Shown: positions 8,261-18,458, counted from the stretch's first letter. The stretch: 64,000 nt of DNA from Dyella tabacisoli (GCF_003350925.1 NZ_KZ857177.1:380689-444688), one strand, 5' to 3'. Notes: generated by a model not told the origin, from the letters alone. A program made the numbers and translations.

Positions 8261-10369
8261 TCAATACACCAGTTGCACTCGATGACACTGCAGCGACTGC
8301 AAATCCACGGTGGTTTGGCCCAGGTCCAGGCCAAGCGTGTTCTGCAGCACCGGCGTGAGTATCAGCGAACCGATCTGGTCGAGCGGCCCCTGCAAGGCCT
8401 GAGTGAGGAAGCTGAGCAAGCCGAGAAAAGCATTCGAGTTGGCCCCGGCGCCGCCGCCCGACATCGCGCCGCTGATGACCCCGATGCATGCTGTTTGACT
8501 GCCAAGCGCGCATCCCAGGTTGTTGAGTACGCCCGACAAAGTATTGCCCACGCTGTTTAGAAGGCTGCCCACGTCACCGAGTAATCCCGGCACATTCAGT
8601 TGCACGGTATTGCCAAGCAGATCGAGCACGCTGCCGGTCACATTGCCGAGCAAGCCTTGCAAGCCCTGCGATGCGGTTTGCACCTCGTCCAGCGCTTGCT
8701 GGGCTCTTGCCGGATAACTCAGGCTTTTGTTGGTGCCGTTCCAAAGGTCGGTAGCGGTTTGGGTGGCTGCCGTCGATGGGTTGGCTGGCGGCTGCGTGCC
8801 CGTATTGGCGATCAAGGCGGTAGTCAGAGCGGTAACCAGGTTGTTCACCGTCGTGCCGATGGCAAGCGGATTGCCGCCTCCGGGGATGATGGCGGTCTGC
8901 CCTGCTATCAGCGTTCCGGTTCCGTTGGCTGGTAGGGGATTGGTCGCGAAAGATGTGTTCAAGCTGAGCAGATTGATCCCCGCCGCGCTCAAGCCGAGCA
9001 GTTTCAGCGGGGTGTTCGCACCGGGAATCTGGTCGCAACCGGCGGCGGTCGAGAAGGCATTGGCCTGGGTGATATTGCCGACACAGGCTTTGAGTATGGA
9101 CGAGGTTACCGCGATGGTGGCCTGCGACTGACCGGTACTGTCAGTGGTGTCGCATAAGCCGGTCAGCTTGGCCTGGGCATCGACCAGATCGATGGCAATC
9201 GGCAGATTGACGTATAAGTTGATGACGCCGCCAAGCAGCGGAACGCTGGCCGGATTGGGTGTGGTGATATGGATAAAGGTGCGCACTTGCGCTGTGTAGG
9301 CGGTGGTGCCGACACCGCCGACGCCCATCGAAGGTGGCTCGATAACGCTCGTCACCGCATTGATATTCAACAGGCCGAGATTGAGGTTGGTGGTGTTCTG
9401 GATCGCATGTTGCCCGGTCGCCACGCCGATGGCTGTGTTCAATAGCTGCAACGCATTCACCTGCGCATTGAGTGCGCTTTGCGCGGCGCCATCGGGCGCC
9501 ACGATTTGCGCGAACAGGCCGCCCGGACTATTCGTAGTCGAGCCCAGAACCACGTTCAAGGGGATGTTGCCGAGCTGGGCGGTGATCGCATTAATCAGGC
9601 TTATATTCGCGCTGGTCAGAGCCTGTTGCCCGGCCAGGGTGACGATGGCATTCAACACATCGATCAACGCATGCGCCTGCAATTGCGCGGCTAGCAAGAT
9701 ATTGAGATCGCCAACGCCGATGTTGGCTGGCACGGTCACGCCCAGTTGCTTAAGCAGACCCGCCGGCGTGATGGTGACATTGGCCAGGCCTTGGTAGCCG
9801 ACCAACGAGGTGCCGCCGGCATTGAGGCCGATGCTTTGCAGAAATTGCGGCAGCGTGGCAGCGCCATTGACGCTGAGCAAGGTGGTGCCGACCGAAAACG
9901 CCGCAACCGGCGGCAGCCCTGATGCGACCGCTTCGGTACTGACATTGGGCAGGGCCGTCGCGCCAAAAAAGGGCAATACCGAGCGACTCGCGATCACTTT
10001 TACCGCATTAGCAGCCACACCGTTGGCGACCGGCGAGAACGCATCCGTGATGCCGGCGTTGGCGATAGGGTCCCAGGTGCCGCAGGTAATCGTCAGGGTG
10101 CCGCTGAAGCTATTTTCGGTGACGGCATTGCCGCGCGCGGCACGGTTGTCGGCATTGCCGGCGGTGACGCAAAGCTGCAACTGCTGTGCACCGGCAAGTG
10201 CAGCCAGGTCAGCCACTTTCTGCGTATCGCGCTTGGCCCAATAGAGATAGCCGACTTCGATCAAGCCCAGCATGCCCAGCAAACCGATCAGCATCAGCAT
10301 CATGGCGATGGCGGTTCCGCCACGCTGGCGTAGACCGTTCGGGTGAGCGAAGAGCGGTGTTGCCGTCAT
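8261..10369 (-). CDS. tadG: TadG-like Flp pilus accessory protein
   Basis: 702 residues. The N-terminus has the TadE/TadG feature of a single hydrophobic helix (~18-45) just after an Arg/Gly-rich start (QRGGTAIAMM), followed by YWAKRDTQKVADLAALAGAQQL, typical of pseudopilin-like TadG proteins. The rest is a long exported region rich in Ala, Leu, Asn and Gly without a recognisable catalytic motif. It is the last gene of the Tad operon, where TadG helps anchor the pilus assembly in the envelope. GGGAG is 8 bp upstream of the ATG, and the gene follows the DUF3613 gene by 4 bp. Confidence 0.8.
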   Translation of the reverse strand: MTATPLFAHPNGLRQRGGTAIAMMLMLIGLLGMLGLIEVGYLYWAKRDTQKVADLAALAGAQQLQLCVTAGNADNRAARGNAVTENSFSGTLTITCGTWDPIANAGITDAFSPVANGVAANAVKVIASRSVLPFFGATALPNVSTEAVASGLPPVAAFSVGTTLLSVNGAATLPQFLQSIGLNAGGTSLVGYQGLANVTITPAGLLKQLGVTVPANIGVGDLNILLAAQLQAHALIDVLNAIVTLAGQQALTSANISLINAITAQLGNIPLNVVLGSTTNSPGGLFAQIVAPDGAAQSALNAQVNALQLLNTAIGVATGQHAIQNTTNLNLGLLNINAVTSVIEPPSMGVGGVGTTAYTAQVRTFIHITTPNPASVPLLGGVINLYVNLPIAIDLVDAQAKLTGLCDTTDSTGQSQATIAVTSSILKACVGNITQANAFSTAAGCDQIPGANTPLKLLGLSAAGINLLSLNTSFATNPLPANGTGTLIAGQTAIIPGGGNPLAIGTTVNNLVTALTTALIANTGTQPPANPSTAATQTATDLWNGTNKSLSYPARAQQALDEVQTASQGLQGLLGNVTGSVLDLLGNTVQLNVPGLLGDVGSLLNSVGNTLSGVLNNLGCALGSQTACIGVISGAMSGGGAGANSNAFLGLLSFLTQALQGPLDQIGSLILTPVLQNTLGLDLGQTTVDLQSLQCHRVQLVY

Positions 10370-10373
10370 CGAC

Positions 10374-10706
10374 TTATCTCCCGTTGTTGGAGTTCTTCCC
10401 GACGGTGGTCTGGTAGTACTCGGGAATCGGGTGCTCGAAGCTCTTCAGGTAACGCCGATAGCTGGCGCTTGCTTCGTCGCCCAGCATGGGTAGGTGCTTG
10501 CCCGCCTGGGTGCCGTCGGCCTGCAGTTGCAGCAGGTGTCGCGTGGTATCGCCGACTTGCGCGGCGTAGTAAGTCTTCGCCGATGGATCTTGCGGGGCAG
10601 GGGACGTACCGGTATCGGCGGCCGCCTGTTGTGCATGAACCAAGGCCGGGACCGATAGCGCGAGCGCCAGGGCGATGATGTTGATGCGCAGGGCTGGCGT
10701 ATTCAT
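10374..10706 (-). CDS. DUF3613 small exported protein of the Tad locus
   Basis: 110 residues with a cleavable signal peptide (hydrophobic residues ~9-20, ending AHAQ). The mature part carries GDTTRHLLQLQADG and YRRYLKSFEHPIPEYY, which I associate with the DUF3613 family found in tad clusters. Its biochemical role is unknown. The ATG overlaps the stop of tadD by 4 bp (ATGA at 10703-10706), so translation is probably coupled. Confidence 0.7.
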   Translation of the reverse strand: MNTPALRINIIALALALSVPALVHAQQAAADTGTSPAPQDPSAKTYYAAQVGDTTRHLLQLQADGTQAGKHLPMLGDEASASYRRYLKSFEHPIPEYYQTTVGKNSNNGR

Positions 10707-11545
10707 GGGCGGACCTCGCTGGACGCTGGTGTGGTGCCGCGGTCGAGCAGCATGCCGGGGATGCTGGCAGTTTGCGGCAGCGCGCTGTGCGGTGTGGCCT
10801 GCTTGACGGAGGCCGTGGGGGCATCGGTGACGGATCTCGTTGCTGCGGTCGGACGCAATTGGACGGCTAATTTCTGTATCGCGTCGCGAGTGGCTTGCGG
10901 CAAGTTTGCGCGCTGCATGATGGCGTCGGCCTGCGCATCATCGCCTTGCAACAAGACCCACAAGGCCAAATTGGAAATGACCTTGACGTTGGCGGGTTCC
11001 AGCTCGGCGGCTTTCGCCAGTGGCTCGCGCGCCTCCTCGATCCGGCCTGCGGATAGCCGCGCGTAGCCCAGGTCGCTCAAGAAGGCGACGTTGATGGGGT
11101 CGAGCTGGACGGCTTGCTGAAGATCCTGCTCGGCCAGGTCGTATTGCTTGCCGGTAGCCGCGATCAGGCCCAGGCCATGCCAGGCAGCGGCAGCCTGGTT
11201 GCCGTGAAGCAGGCTTTGATAAGCCTTGCTGGCTGCCTCGGTCTGGCCGGTTTCACGCAAGGCATCGGCTTGCAGTCGTTGCAGTTCGGGCGGGTTGCCG
11301 AAGCGCAGCCGAAAGGCGTCGATATGTGCCAGCGAGGCGTAATACGCACCCTGCTGCTGCATCTGCCGTATCAGCTCCAGATACATTGTTTTACTGTCGC
11401 TGGCCGGTGTGGCCGGCCCGGCCAGGCTTGGCGCGATCGTGTGATGAGGATAGCCGTCGCGAAAGATCGAACAGGCGCTCAACAGCAGGCAGGTGAGTGC
11501 GATAAAAAGTGATTCGCGAACAGGCCATCGCAGGAATGCAGTCAC
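10703..11545 (-). CDS. tadD: TadD-like TPR lipoprotein
   Basis: 280 residues. A lipoprotein signal ends in LLSAC near residue 25. The body is a set of tetratricopeptide repeats (for example AAWHGLGLIAATGKQYDLAE, then a QAVQLDPINVAFLSDLGYA unit, then AKAAELEPANVKVISNLALW). TadD in the Tad system is thought to act as a pilotin-like factor for the RcpA secretin. It lies 11 bp downstream of tadC and overlaps the DUF3613 gene. Confidence 0.88.
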   Translation of the reverse strand: MTAFLRWPVRESLFIALTCLLLSACSIFRDGYPHHTIAPSLAGPATPASDSKTMYLELIRQMQQQGAYYASLAHIDAFRLRFGNPPELQRLQADALRETGQTEAASKAYQSLLHGNQAAAAWHGLGLIAATGKQYDLAEQDLQQAVQLDPINVAFLSDLGYARLSAGRIEEAREPLAKAAELEPANVKVISNLALWVLLQGDDAQADAIMQRANLPQATRDAIQKLAVQLRPTAATRSVTDAPTASVKQATPHSALPQTASIPGMLLDRGTTPASSEVRP

Positions 11546-11556
11546 GATCTGTACCC

Positions 11557-12501
11557 CTAGAATTTCGCCATCGTGCCGATCAACGAGACCACCGCCGGTC
11601 CCGCCAATACCAACATCAGTGCAGGCAGCAGGGTGACCATCATCACCACGGTCATCTTCACCGAAAGCTTGCCGGTCTTCTCTTTCATGCTCATCTTGCG
11701 TTGCTCGCGCAAGCGTTCGGCGAACTGGCGCAGCGGCTCTTGCACCGCGCCACCGTGCTCATGTACCTGCACGATGATTTGCACCAGGCTCTGCAGATCG
11801 TGATTGCCGAACGATTCGGCCAGGCGCCGCAACGATTGCGCGCGCGGGCGGCCGTGAATATAGGCGGCGTTGGCATCGCGAAGCTCTCTGCCCAGCACCG
11901 GCAATACGGTTTGAAAGCGCTCTGCAATGGTCTGCAAACTCTGATCCATGCTGAAGCCGACACCTTGCAGCAGGCGCAGCAGATCGATCAGTAGCGGCAA
12001 TTCGTCCTCGACCCGTTTGCGCAGGCGGTTAGCCCAGCCGTTGAGTGCGAATTTGGGCAGCAGCAGGCCCACCGCTAGCGCGCTTAGCAGCGCGACGATC
12101 GTCTTGGCGCTGTCGGCGCGATACCACAAAGCCAGCAATACCGGTAAGAGCAATGCCAGCACCAGCCGCATGCCGAGAAAGGTGGCGCGTCCGGTGGCGG
12201 TGTTCCAGTTGGTTTGTTCGAGCAGCAGGCGATCTTCCGGCGCCAGCAGGATGTGGCCGATGCGGCCGTTTTCAAAACGGCGGCCGATCGATTCCAGGCT
12301 GTCCAGTCCGCGACGCCACAGTGCCCGTCCGCTATCGGCGGCGGCGCTGCCATGTCCGCCAGACTGACGCAGCAGTGCGCGATCGATCACCCGTGTTTGC
12401 TGTGCATCGTGGCGGGATCGCTGCAACGCATTGACGCCGAACAGCGCCAGGCCCGATGCCAGGGCAAGTACGGCCAGCACAAACAGCACCGTGACGCTCA
12501 T
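11557..12501 (-). CDS. tadC: TadC inner-membrane pilus assembly protein
   Basis: 314 residues with the T2SSF (GspF-like) domain: cytoplasmic helical block (LPLLIDLLRLLQGVGFSMDQ, then ELRDANAAYIHGRPRAQSL) and C-terminal membrane helices (MTVVMMVTLLPALMLVLAGP). TadB and TadC form the membrane platform on which the TadA ATPase drives Flp pilin assembly. Its ATG overlaps the tadB stop by 4 bp. Confidence 0.9.
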   Translation of the reverse strand: MSVTVLFVLAVLALASGLALFGVNALQRSRHDAQQTRVIDRALLRQSGGHGSAAADSGRALWRRGLDSLESIGRRFENGRIGHILLAPEDRLLLEQTNWNTATGRATFLGMRLVLALLLPVLLALWYRADSAKTIVALLSALAVGLLLPKFALNGWANRLRKRVEDELPLLIDLLRLLQGVGFSMDQSLQTIAERFQTVLPVLGRELRDANAAYIHGRPRAQSLRRLAESFGNHDLQSLVQIIVQVHEHGGAVQEPLRQFAERLREQRKMSMKEKTGKLSVKMTVVMMVTLLPALMLVLAGPAVVSLIGTMAKF

Positions 12502-13427
12502 AGCGATTTGGCCAGGCGATACAGCAGGAAGCCGCCGACCGACTCCAGCGCCAGCGCTATCAGCAGCAATTTATGGCCTAGCGGATGGGTGAACATCGGC
12601 ATAAAGAAAGTCGGATTGCACAACGTCATGAAGGCAGCCACGATCAGCGGCAGCAATCCGAGTACCCACGCCGATAGCCGCGTTTCCGAGGTAATGGCGT
12701 GCAGCTCCTGCCGCGCATGACTGAGGTCGCGCATGAAATCGCTCATGCGCTGCAGAATCTGATCCGCGCGACCGCCCATGCGCATGCCTGTACCCAGCAC
12801 CACGTGCAGAAGTTCCAGCGCTTCGACCCGATACGGTTGCGACGCCAGTTGCAAGGCGCGGTCCAGATCCAGCCCGCTGCGCGCCGATTGCATGGTGCGG
12901 TCCAATACGGCGCGCAACGGCATCTGCACTGAGGTCGTCGTGGCTTGAAAGGCCATCGGCAAACTGTTGCCGATGCTCGCCATGCGCACCAGGCCATCAA
13001 GGAAGTCCGGTAGCTGCCGCAGTATTTGCTTCTGCTGCTTTTCGATGCGCGCGCGTAGCCACAGCCAGACCACGGCGACATACACGACAAGCATCAAGGG
13101 CACGGCCAGGATGCTGCCGATGCGCCACCATCCCGCCAGTACCAGCGCAAGGCCGGCCAGCAAAAGCATGATGGGTATGCGCCAGCCTGTCGGCAAAGCA
13201 GCACGCAGGAGCAGCGCGTCCAGGTGCTGTTCGCCGCGCTTGCGTAGCGGGGTTTTTGGAGCGAGCGCGATGGCGGGCACTGGCAGGGGCGGCGTACCGG
13301 CAAGGCTGTGTTCGATATGCGCCATGCTCTTGCGCTGCTGCTGGCGAGCCGCGCTGCCCCACCACAGCTCGATGGCGCCGGCCAGTAACAGCAAGGTCAG
13401 GCTCAGCAATGCCAGTGCCTGAATCAT
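12498..13427 (-). CDS. tadB: TadB inner-membrane pilus assembly protein
   Basis: 309 residues: an N-terminal membrane helix (residues 3-22), two central helices (~84-120), a T2SSF domain (LPDFLDGLVRMASIGNSLPMA and the following block to MRDLSHARQELHAITSE) and C-terminal membrane helices. Partner of TadC in the pilus platform. Overlaps both neighbours by 4 bp, so tadA-tadB-tadC are translationally coupled. Confidence 0.9.
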   Translation of the reverse strand: MIQALALLSLTLLLLAGAIELWWGSAARQQQRKSMAHIEHSLAGTPPLPVPAIALAPKTPLRKRGEQHLDALLLRAALPTGWRIPIMLLLAGLALVLAGWWRIGSILAVPLMLVVYVAVVWLWLRARIEKQQKQILRQLPDFLDGLVRMASIGNSLPMAFQATTTSVQMPLRAVLDRTMQSARSGLDLDRALQLASQPYRVEALELLHVVLGTGMRMGGRADQILQRMSDFMRDLSHARQELHAITSETRLSAWVLGLLPLIVAAFMTLCNPTFFMPMFTHPLGHKLLLIALALESVGGFLLYRLAKSL

Positions 13428-14731
13428 GACAATGCTGCCCCGGCATCGTGCAGGAACTGGCGGAACGACTCCAGTTTGTGCGTGTGCGGATGGAAGCCTA
13501 AACCAGGCCAGCGATCGTGCTCTCGGCCGTTGATGTCGACAAAGGTTTCGTGCCGGTACATTTCCTGCGTGGCGATAATGTTGTCGCTGACTCCGGTGAC
13601 CTCGGTGATCGATGAGATCACCCGACGGCCACTGCCGAGACGGGCGATCTGGACGATGAAGTCGAGCGCGCTGGCGATCTGTCGGCGCAGGCTGGTCTCA
13701 CTGCCTTGAAAGCCGGCGAAGCCGGACAGCATTTCGAGCCGATACAGCGCATCGCGCGGTGAGTTGGCGTGGATGGTGGACATCGAGCCGTCATGGCCGG
13801 TATTCATCGCCTGCAGCATTTCCAGCACCTCGGCGCCGCGTACCTCGCCGACCGCGATGCGATCGGGCCGCATGCGCAAGCTGTTGCGCACCAGGTCGCG
13901 AATGCTCACCGCGCCGCCGCCATCGAATCCGCCCAGGCGGCTCTCCAGCCGCACCACATGCGGGTGATTGAGCGAAAGTTCGGCGGTGTCTTCTACCGTA
14001 ATGACGCGCTCGTTATGCGGGATGAAACTGGCCAGGGCGTTAAGCAGCGAGGTCTTGCCCGAGCTGGTGCCGCCCGAAATCATGATGTTGCAGCGCCCGA
14101 GCACGGCAGCCTGCAGCAAGGCATGGATCGGACGATCGAAGGTGCCGCGCGCCAGCAGGTCGTCCGGTGTGAAGGGATCCTTGCGGAACTTGCGGATGGA
14201 TATGCTTGGCCCGGTCACCGAAAGCGGCTCGATGATCGCGTTCAGGCGGCCGCCATTGGGCAGCCGCGCATCGACCATCGGATTGGATTCGTCGAGTCTG
14301 CGGCCCAATGGCGCGAGGATACGGCGCACGATGCGCAACAGGTGCCGGTTATCGCTGAAGCGTACGGTTTCGCGTTGCAGGATGCCGCCGCGCGATACGT
14401 ATACGTCTTGATAGCCGTTGATAAGAATGTCTTCGACTTCCGGGTCCAGCAGCAGATCATCCAGGGGGCCGAAACCTGTCAGTTCCTTGACCAGTGCGCT
14501 GGATACTTTGCGCATCTCCGCTTCGTTGATCGGAATGCGCCACTCCTGCACGAAACTCGCCGTCTCGGTATCGACATAGTGGACGACGACGTCTTGTGTC
14601 CACGAGCCGATATCGAGGTGCTGGTCCTCGATGCGGTTCAGCAGAAATTCGTGCGCGGCCGCCAGCACGTCGTGAAACTGCTGAGTGTGTTCGAAGGGCA
14701 TGCTGGGTATATCAGCGTGAGTGGTGGACAT
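13424..14731 (-). CDS. tadA: TadA/CpaF secretion ATPase
   Basis: 435 residues, type II/IV secretion ATPase family. Walker A is GGTSSGKT (220-227), the Asp box EDTAEL lies at ~247-252, Walker [10 protein letters not shown] at 291-299 and the His box [13 protein letters not shown] at 311-323. The N-terminal domain ([17 protein letters not shown]) is the usual CpaF-type. It powers Flp pilus extension and possibly retraction. GGAG lies 8 bp before the ATG at 14731. Confidence 0.95.
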   Translation of the reverse strand: MSTTHADIPSMPFEHTQQFHDVLAAAHEFLLNRIEDQHLDIGSWTQDVVVHYVDTETASFVQEWRIPINEAEMRKVSSALVKELTGFGPLDDLLLDPEVEDILINGYQDVYVSRGGILQRETVRFSDNRHLLRIVRRILAPLGRRLDESNPMVDARLPNGGRLNAIIEPLSVTGPSISIRKFRKDPFTPDDLLARGTFDRPIHALLQAAVLGRCNIMISGGTSSGKTSLLNALASFIPHNERVITVEDTAELSLNHPHVVRLESRLGGFDGGGAVSIRDLVRNSLRMRPDRIAVGEVRGAEVLEMLQAMNTGHDGSMSTIHANSPRDALYRLEMLSGFAGFQGSETSLRRQIASALDFIVQIARLGSGRRVISSITEVTGVSDNIIATQEMYRHETFVDINGREHDRWPGLGFHPHTHKLESFRQFLHDAGAALS

Positions 14732-14773
14732 ATCGATACTCCGCGGCGCAGCAGGCAGGTAAGCCGGTTAAAT

Positions 14774-16063
14774 TCATGGTGTCTTCCATCGAAAGCCTCC
14801 TGCGCGACGGATGAGTTTTTTCCAGGTGGGCGAATCGTCGTGCGGTTGCGGCCCGGTATGCAGTTTTGCCAGCAGCGGGCTCAGCGCGCGGATATACGGA
14901 TCGCGCGGCGCCGTTTGATGCAAGAGCAAGCCCTGATTCGCACAGGTACGCAGCGCGTGGGCGCGATCGGGCAAGGTAGCCAGCAGCGGCAATTCAAAGC
15001 GATCCGCGATCTGGCGGGCGCCGATACCGCATTCTTCATCATGGCGATTGATAATCAACGACAACCGCTGGTCGCGCACCTGCAATTGTTCGAGCTGGCG
15101 CAGGCAGCTATTAAGCGATACCACCGAGGCGATCCCTTGATCGGCGATCAGCCAGATCTCATCGGCGGCACGCAGCAGGCTCGATGGAATCTGCCCGCAT
15201 GGCTGGCCGCCGAGATCGCATAACAACAGGCTGGAAATATTCAGCAGGCGATCGATCAGCACGCTTGCCTCGATGTTGTCGGCGAGCGGCTCGGGCGCAT
15301 CCGGCGCTTGCGAAAGCAGCGCCAGGTGGCTGGCGTGATGCGGCAATGCCGTGCGGATCAAGGTGGGGTCGATGCGGTCGGCATGGCGCAGCGCATCGCC
15401 GTAGTGGAAATCGCCGGCCAGGCCGAGGTAAAGCGCGGCGTCGCCGGCGGGATGTCCAAGGTCGAGCAGTAGCGCCTGCGGTGAGGTGGTATCGGTGGCG
15501 GCATCGATGGCGGTGATCGCCGGCATCGCCAGTACACCCAGATGCGCGGCCAGCGTACTGGTGCCGACACCCGGTCTGACGCCGAGCAGAATCATCAGTC
15601 GCCCGCGCTTGCGCGGCGCGGCTGCAGGGTGTTTCGAGCTAGGCGTTGCCGGCTGCAGCACATGATTGAGCAGCGTGCGGATTTCCTCATCGGTGGCATC
15701 CATGTCGACGAAATCACGCACGCCGGCACGCAACGCGGCCAGCACGCCAGTGGCCCGGTCGGCAGCCGTGGAGCCGACGCCGAGCAAGGGGATATCGGGT
15801 GTCAATGCACTCAGTTGATGGGCCAGCGCCGTCGAGGCATCGGCGTTATCGCGGGCGTAGTCCAGCAATACCAGCCGTTGCCCTTGCTGCTGTTGCGCCC
15901 AGCGTTCGGGCGAAAAAATCCGGCTGTCTTCCCAATGCACGCTGGCCAGACTCCGCAATCGGGCGGCCAGTCGTTGCGCGCGCTTTTCGTCGGGCGAATA
16001 GAACAGCAGAGTCACGCCGGGCTCCAGCTTGCTGATAGGTGATATGGAGGCGGTTGTCGGCAT
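14774..16063 (-). CDS. tadZ: TadZ/CpaE pilus-localising ParA-like protein
   Basis: 429 residues from the ATG at 16063: an atypical receiver-like domain (residues ~20-140) followed by a ParA/MinD-like domain. The P-loop region reads GVRPGVGTST (161-170), where canonical ParA has KGGVGKT/ST. Both the signature and P-loop lysines are missing, which fits the divergent nucleotide site of TadZ/CpaE proteins. LLCDLGGQ acts as the switch/Walker B segment. TadZ marks the site of pilus assembly. The reading frame stays open up to 16135, but 16063 has GAAGGGG upstream and avoids a long overlap with rcpA. Confidence 0.85.
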   Translation of the reverse strand: MPTTASISPISKLEPGVTLLFYSPDEKRAQRLAARLRSLASVHWEDSRIFSPERWAQQQQGQRLVLLDYARDNADASTALAHQLSALTPDIPLLGVGSTAADRATGVLAALRAGVRDFVDMDATDEEIRTLLNHVLQPATPSSKHPAAAPRKRGRLMILLGVRPGVGTSTLAAHLGVLAMPAITAIDAATDTTSPQALLLDLGHPAGDAALYLGLAGDFHYGDALRHADRIDPTLIRTALPHHASHLALLSQAPDAPEPLADNIEASVLIDRLLNISSLLLCDLGGQPCGQIPSSLLRAADEIWLIADQGIASVVSLNSCLRQLEQLQVRDQRLSLIINRHDEECGIGARQIADRFELPLLATLPDRAHALRTCANQGLLLHQTAPRDPYIRALSPLLAKLHTGPQPHDDSPTWKKLIRRAGGFRWKTP

Positions 16064-16074
16064 GATGCGCCCCT

Positions 16075-17400
16075 TCAGCGGGAGAATCCCGGCAGTTGGT
16101 CCGAGCCGGCCGGGCTTAGCAGCCAGGCCCCCCATACCGGCAGGTGGTTTTCTGCCTCGCGCTGTCCGGGTAGCGGCAGCACCGCATCGCGAGCTATCGG
16201 CTGCACCAGATGCGGCGTGACCATAATCACCAGCTCCTTGTCTTTGCGGCTGTATTGAAGGTCGCGGAAAAACGCACCGAGAATCGGGATGTCGCCGAGC
16301 AGCGGAATCTTGTTGATCTGACTGCTGATGGATTGGCTTACCAGTCCGCCGATGACGAAGGTTTCACCATCGCCCAGCTCCACCGTGGTGTCGGCGCGGC
16401 GCGTGGTGATGGCCGGCACCGATACGCCGCTTATCACCACCGCATTGGTGTAATCCAGATCGCTTGCCTCCGGCGCGACTTTCAAGGCGATCCGGTCGGG
16501 GCCCAGTACCGTTGGGGTGACGGTGAGGCCGATGCCGAATGATTTGTAGACGATGGTGGTGGTGCCTAATCCCTGTGGCTCGGGAATAGGCAGTTCGCCA
16601 CCGGCGAGAAAGCTGGCGCTCTGGCCGGACAGCGCGACCAGGGTAGGCTCGGCCAGCACGCGGGCGAGGCCGTCGCCTTGCAATATGTCGACATTGCTAC
16701 TCCAGAAATGTTTTCCGTTGGCGCTTACATGGCTCATGACCAGATTGAAGGCCGATGAAATGACGCCATTCGGGCCCTGGTTCGTCGGGCTGGTGAAGCC
16801 ATAGTTGAAACCGTTATTACCGGCCTTGAAACTCAGGCCGATCTGACTCATCGCCGTTTTATCGAACTCCACCACTTTCACGTCCACCTGCACCACGCCG
16901 CCGCTGGCGACGGTCGATACGTCGGTGACTGCCGTGCCTTTGCCGCCGGTGGCATCAGCCGCCGCGGCCAGGGTCTGTTCGTGGTCGAGCAGGGTAGGCG
17001 CGCTGCCATGTAGCAATGCTTTGCCATCCTGGATGGCGAGTTGGGCGCCGCTGCCGGTCTGCAGTTGCGCTTGGATGGCACTGTTTACCTGCACCAGTAG
17101 CCGCTGCGGCGAGGCCTGGCCGCGATGCCATAACAGCAAGGTGGTCTGTCCCGCTTGCTTGCCGACAAGCAGATAAGGGGTTCGCCCTTTGATCCTGATT
17201 AGATCGGCCACGCTGGGGTCGGCGATAGCTACCCGCTCGACGCTGGAAGGCAAGCTCCACGGTCGCTGTTCGTGTGTCTGCAGGACGATATCCGCACCAT
17301 CGGCCGCCGTGACGGGAACGGCGATCATCATCGTCAACACGACGGCGCAGAGCAGGTTGCACAGTGCACGAAAAGTCATGGCGGGTATCCGTGGCCTCAT
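16075..17400 (-). CDS. rcpA: RcpA/CpaC outer-membrane secretin of the Tad pilus
   Basis: 441 residues. Signal peptide (~10-32, ending VTAA), an N-terminal periplasmic BON/N0-like domain (VERVAIADPSVADLIRI, YLLVGKQAGQTTLLLW), then the secretin core (VDVKVVEFDKTAM, TVELGDGETFVIGGL) ending in IPLLGDIPILGAFF and VIMVTPHLVQP. It forms the gated outer-membrane channel for the Flp pilus. The ATG at 17400 overlaps the rcpC stop as ATGA (17397-17400), supporting this start over the internal ATG at 17379. Confidence 0.93.
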   Translation of the reverse strand: MRPRIPAMTFRALCNLLCAVVLTMMIAVPVTAADGADIVLQTHEQRPWSLPSSVERVAIADPSVADLIRIKGRTPYLLVGKQAGQTTLLLWHRGQASPQRLLVQVNSAIQAQLQTGSGAQLAIQDGKALLHGSAPTLLDHEQTLAAAADATGGKGTAVTDVSTVASGGVVQVDVKVVEFDKTAMSQIGLSFKAGNNGFNYGFTSPTNQGPNGVISSAFNLVMSHVSANGKHFWSSNVDILQGDGLARVLAEPTLVALSGQSASFLAGGELPIPEPQGLGTTTIVYKSFGIGLTVTPTVLGPDRIALKVAPEASDLDYTNAVVISGVSVPAITTRRADTTVELGDGETFVIGGLVSQSISSQINKIPLLGDIPILGAFFRDLQYSRKDKELVIMVTPHLVQPIARDAVLPLPGQREAENHLPVWGAWLLSPAGSDQLPGFSR

Positions 17401-18425
17401 AGCGGGTGGTTCCCGGTGGCGCTGGCCGCATTACTTGGCGTGCCGCGGATGATCTCTACGCCCTGCGCGGTACTTCTGCGATGCAAGGTGCCGCTGCGTA
17501 CCGTGCCGATCGAGCGGCCGCTGAGTCCCGGACCATCGATGCCTGCGTAGGCGTGATTCTCCGGTGAGGCAAGTAGCTGCTGTTGCTCGCTGGTCAGACT
17601 GGTCAGCGGCGCCAACACACTGGATGGCTGCGTGAACAACGTATCGTTCGGTTGGCCGTCATCGCTGGGATGACGCAGCGCCAAGGCCAACTTGCCGTTC
17701 TGCGCACCCAGCAGCAGCCGGTCGACTTCGGCCACCGGAACCGCCAATACCGCCGTCCGCGGTGGTTGCGGCCCGTTGCTGGCGGACTTGGTCGAGGCTT
17801 GATCGGGGCGGGGCGAGTTGGCCTGCTTGCTCGCCGACGGCGGCGCAGCGGGTAGATCCTGTTCGCCATAAGCCAATACGCGCAGGCGCGATAGCAGCAA
17901 GCGTGTTTGAGTCTGGTCTTCTTTAGATGTATTCATGCCGGCGGGCTGGGTGTCCTTCAAGCTGAGAAATACATCGACGTAATCGCCTGGAAATATCCGA
18001 TGGCCGGCACCCGCCAGTTCGTCGACGGGCACGGCCAGCGCTCGCTCGCCGGGCCGCAGCGCCAACGCCACGCCATGCGCGAGTAGCCCGGCCGTGATGG
18101 CGGCTCCTTTGGGGACATCCACCAGCGGTACTTCGCCGGCCACGGCATCGACGCTTGCATAGCTGGCAGGCGGGCGCTGCGCTGAACCGACCACTTGCAG
18201 CGAGGATGGCGAAATCGGTTGGCCCGCAGGCAAGGTATCGGCGGCCACGACCATCGACGACTCCGTCGTAAGTGTCGCCTTGGGGTCGGGCGCTGCCGTG
18301 GCGTTGACAGCCACCGGTGTGTCGGCCGGCTTTATCGCGCGACGGCCCAGGCCGAAGGCAAGCAGGGCCAGCAACACGGCAATGACGACCAGCAGCAGAG
18401 CGACGATGCGGGTGATTTTCTGCAT
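17397..18425 (-). CDS. rcpC: RcpC/CpaB Flp pilus assembly protein
   Basis: 342 residues: one N-terminal membrane helix (VALLLVVIAVLLALLAFGLG), then a SAF domain (VAADTLPAGQPISPSSLQV, with DVPKGAAITAGLL) and a CpaB/RcpC domain (ALAVPVDELAGAGHRIFPGDYVDVFL). A low-complexity insert rich in Ala, Ser and Pro lies at ~205-230. RcpC is a periplasmic partner of the RcpA secretin. It starts 33 bp after tadE. Confidence 0.88.
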   Translation of the reverse strand: MQKITRIVALLLVVIAVLLALLAFGLGRRAIKPADTPVAVNATAAPDPKATLTTESSMVVAADTLPAGQPISPSSLQVVGSAQRPPASYASVDAVAGEVPLVDVPKGAAITAGLLAHGVALALRPGERALAVPVDELAGAGHRIFPGDYVDVFLSLKDTQPAGMNTSKEDQTQTRLLLSRLRVLAYGEQDLPAAPPSASKQANSPRPDQASTKSASNGPQPPRTAVLAVPVAEVDRLLLGAQNGKLALALRHPSDDGQPNDTLFTQPSSVLAPLTSLTSEQQQLLASPENHAYAGIDGPGLSGRSIGTVRSGTLHRRSTAQGVEIIRGTPSNAASATGNHPL

Positions 18426-18458
18426 CGGTAAGGTCTCCGGGTTGAGGGCGACAGGCCC

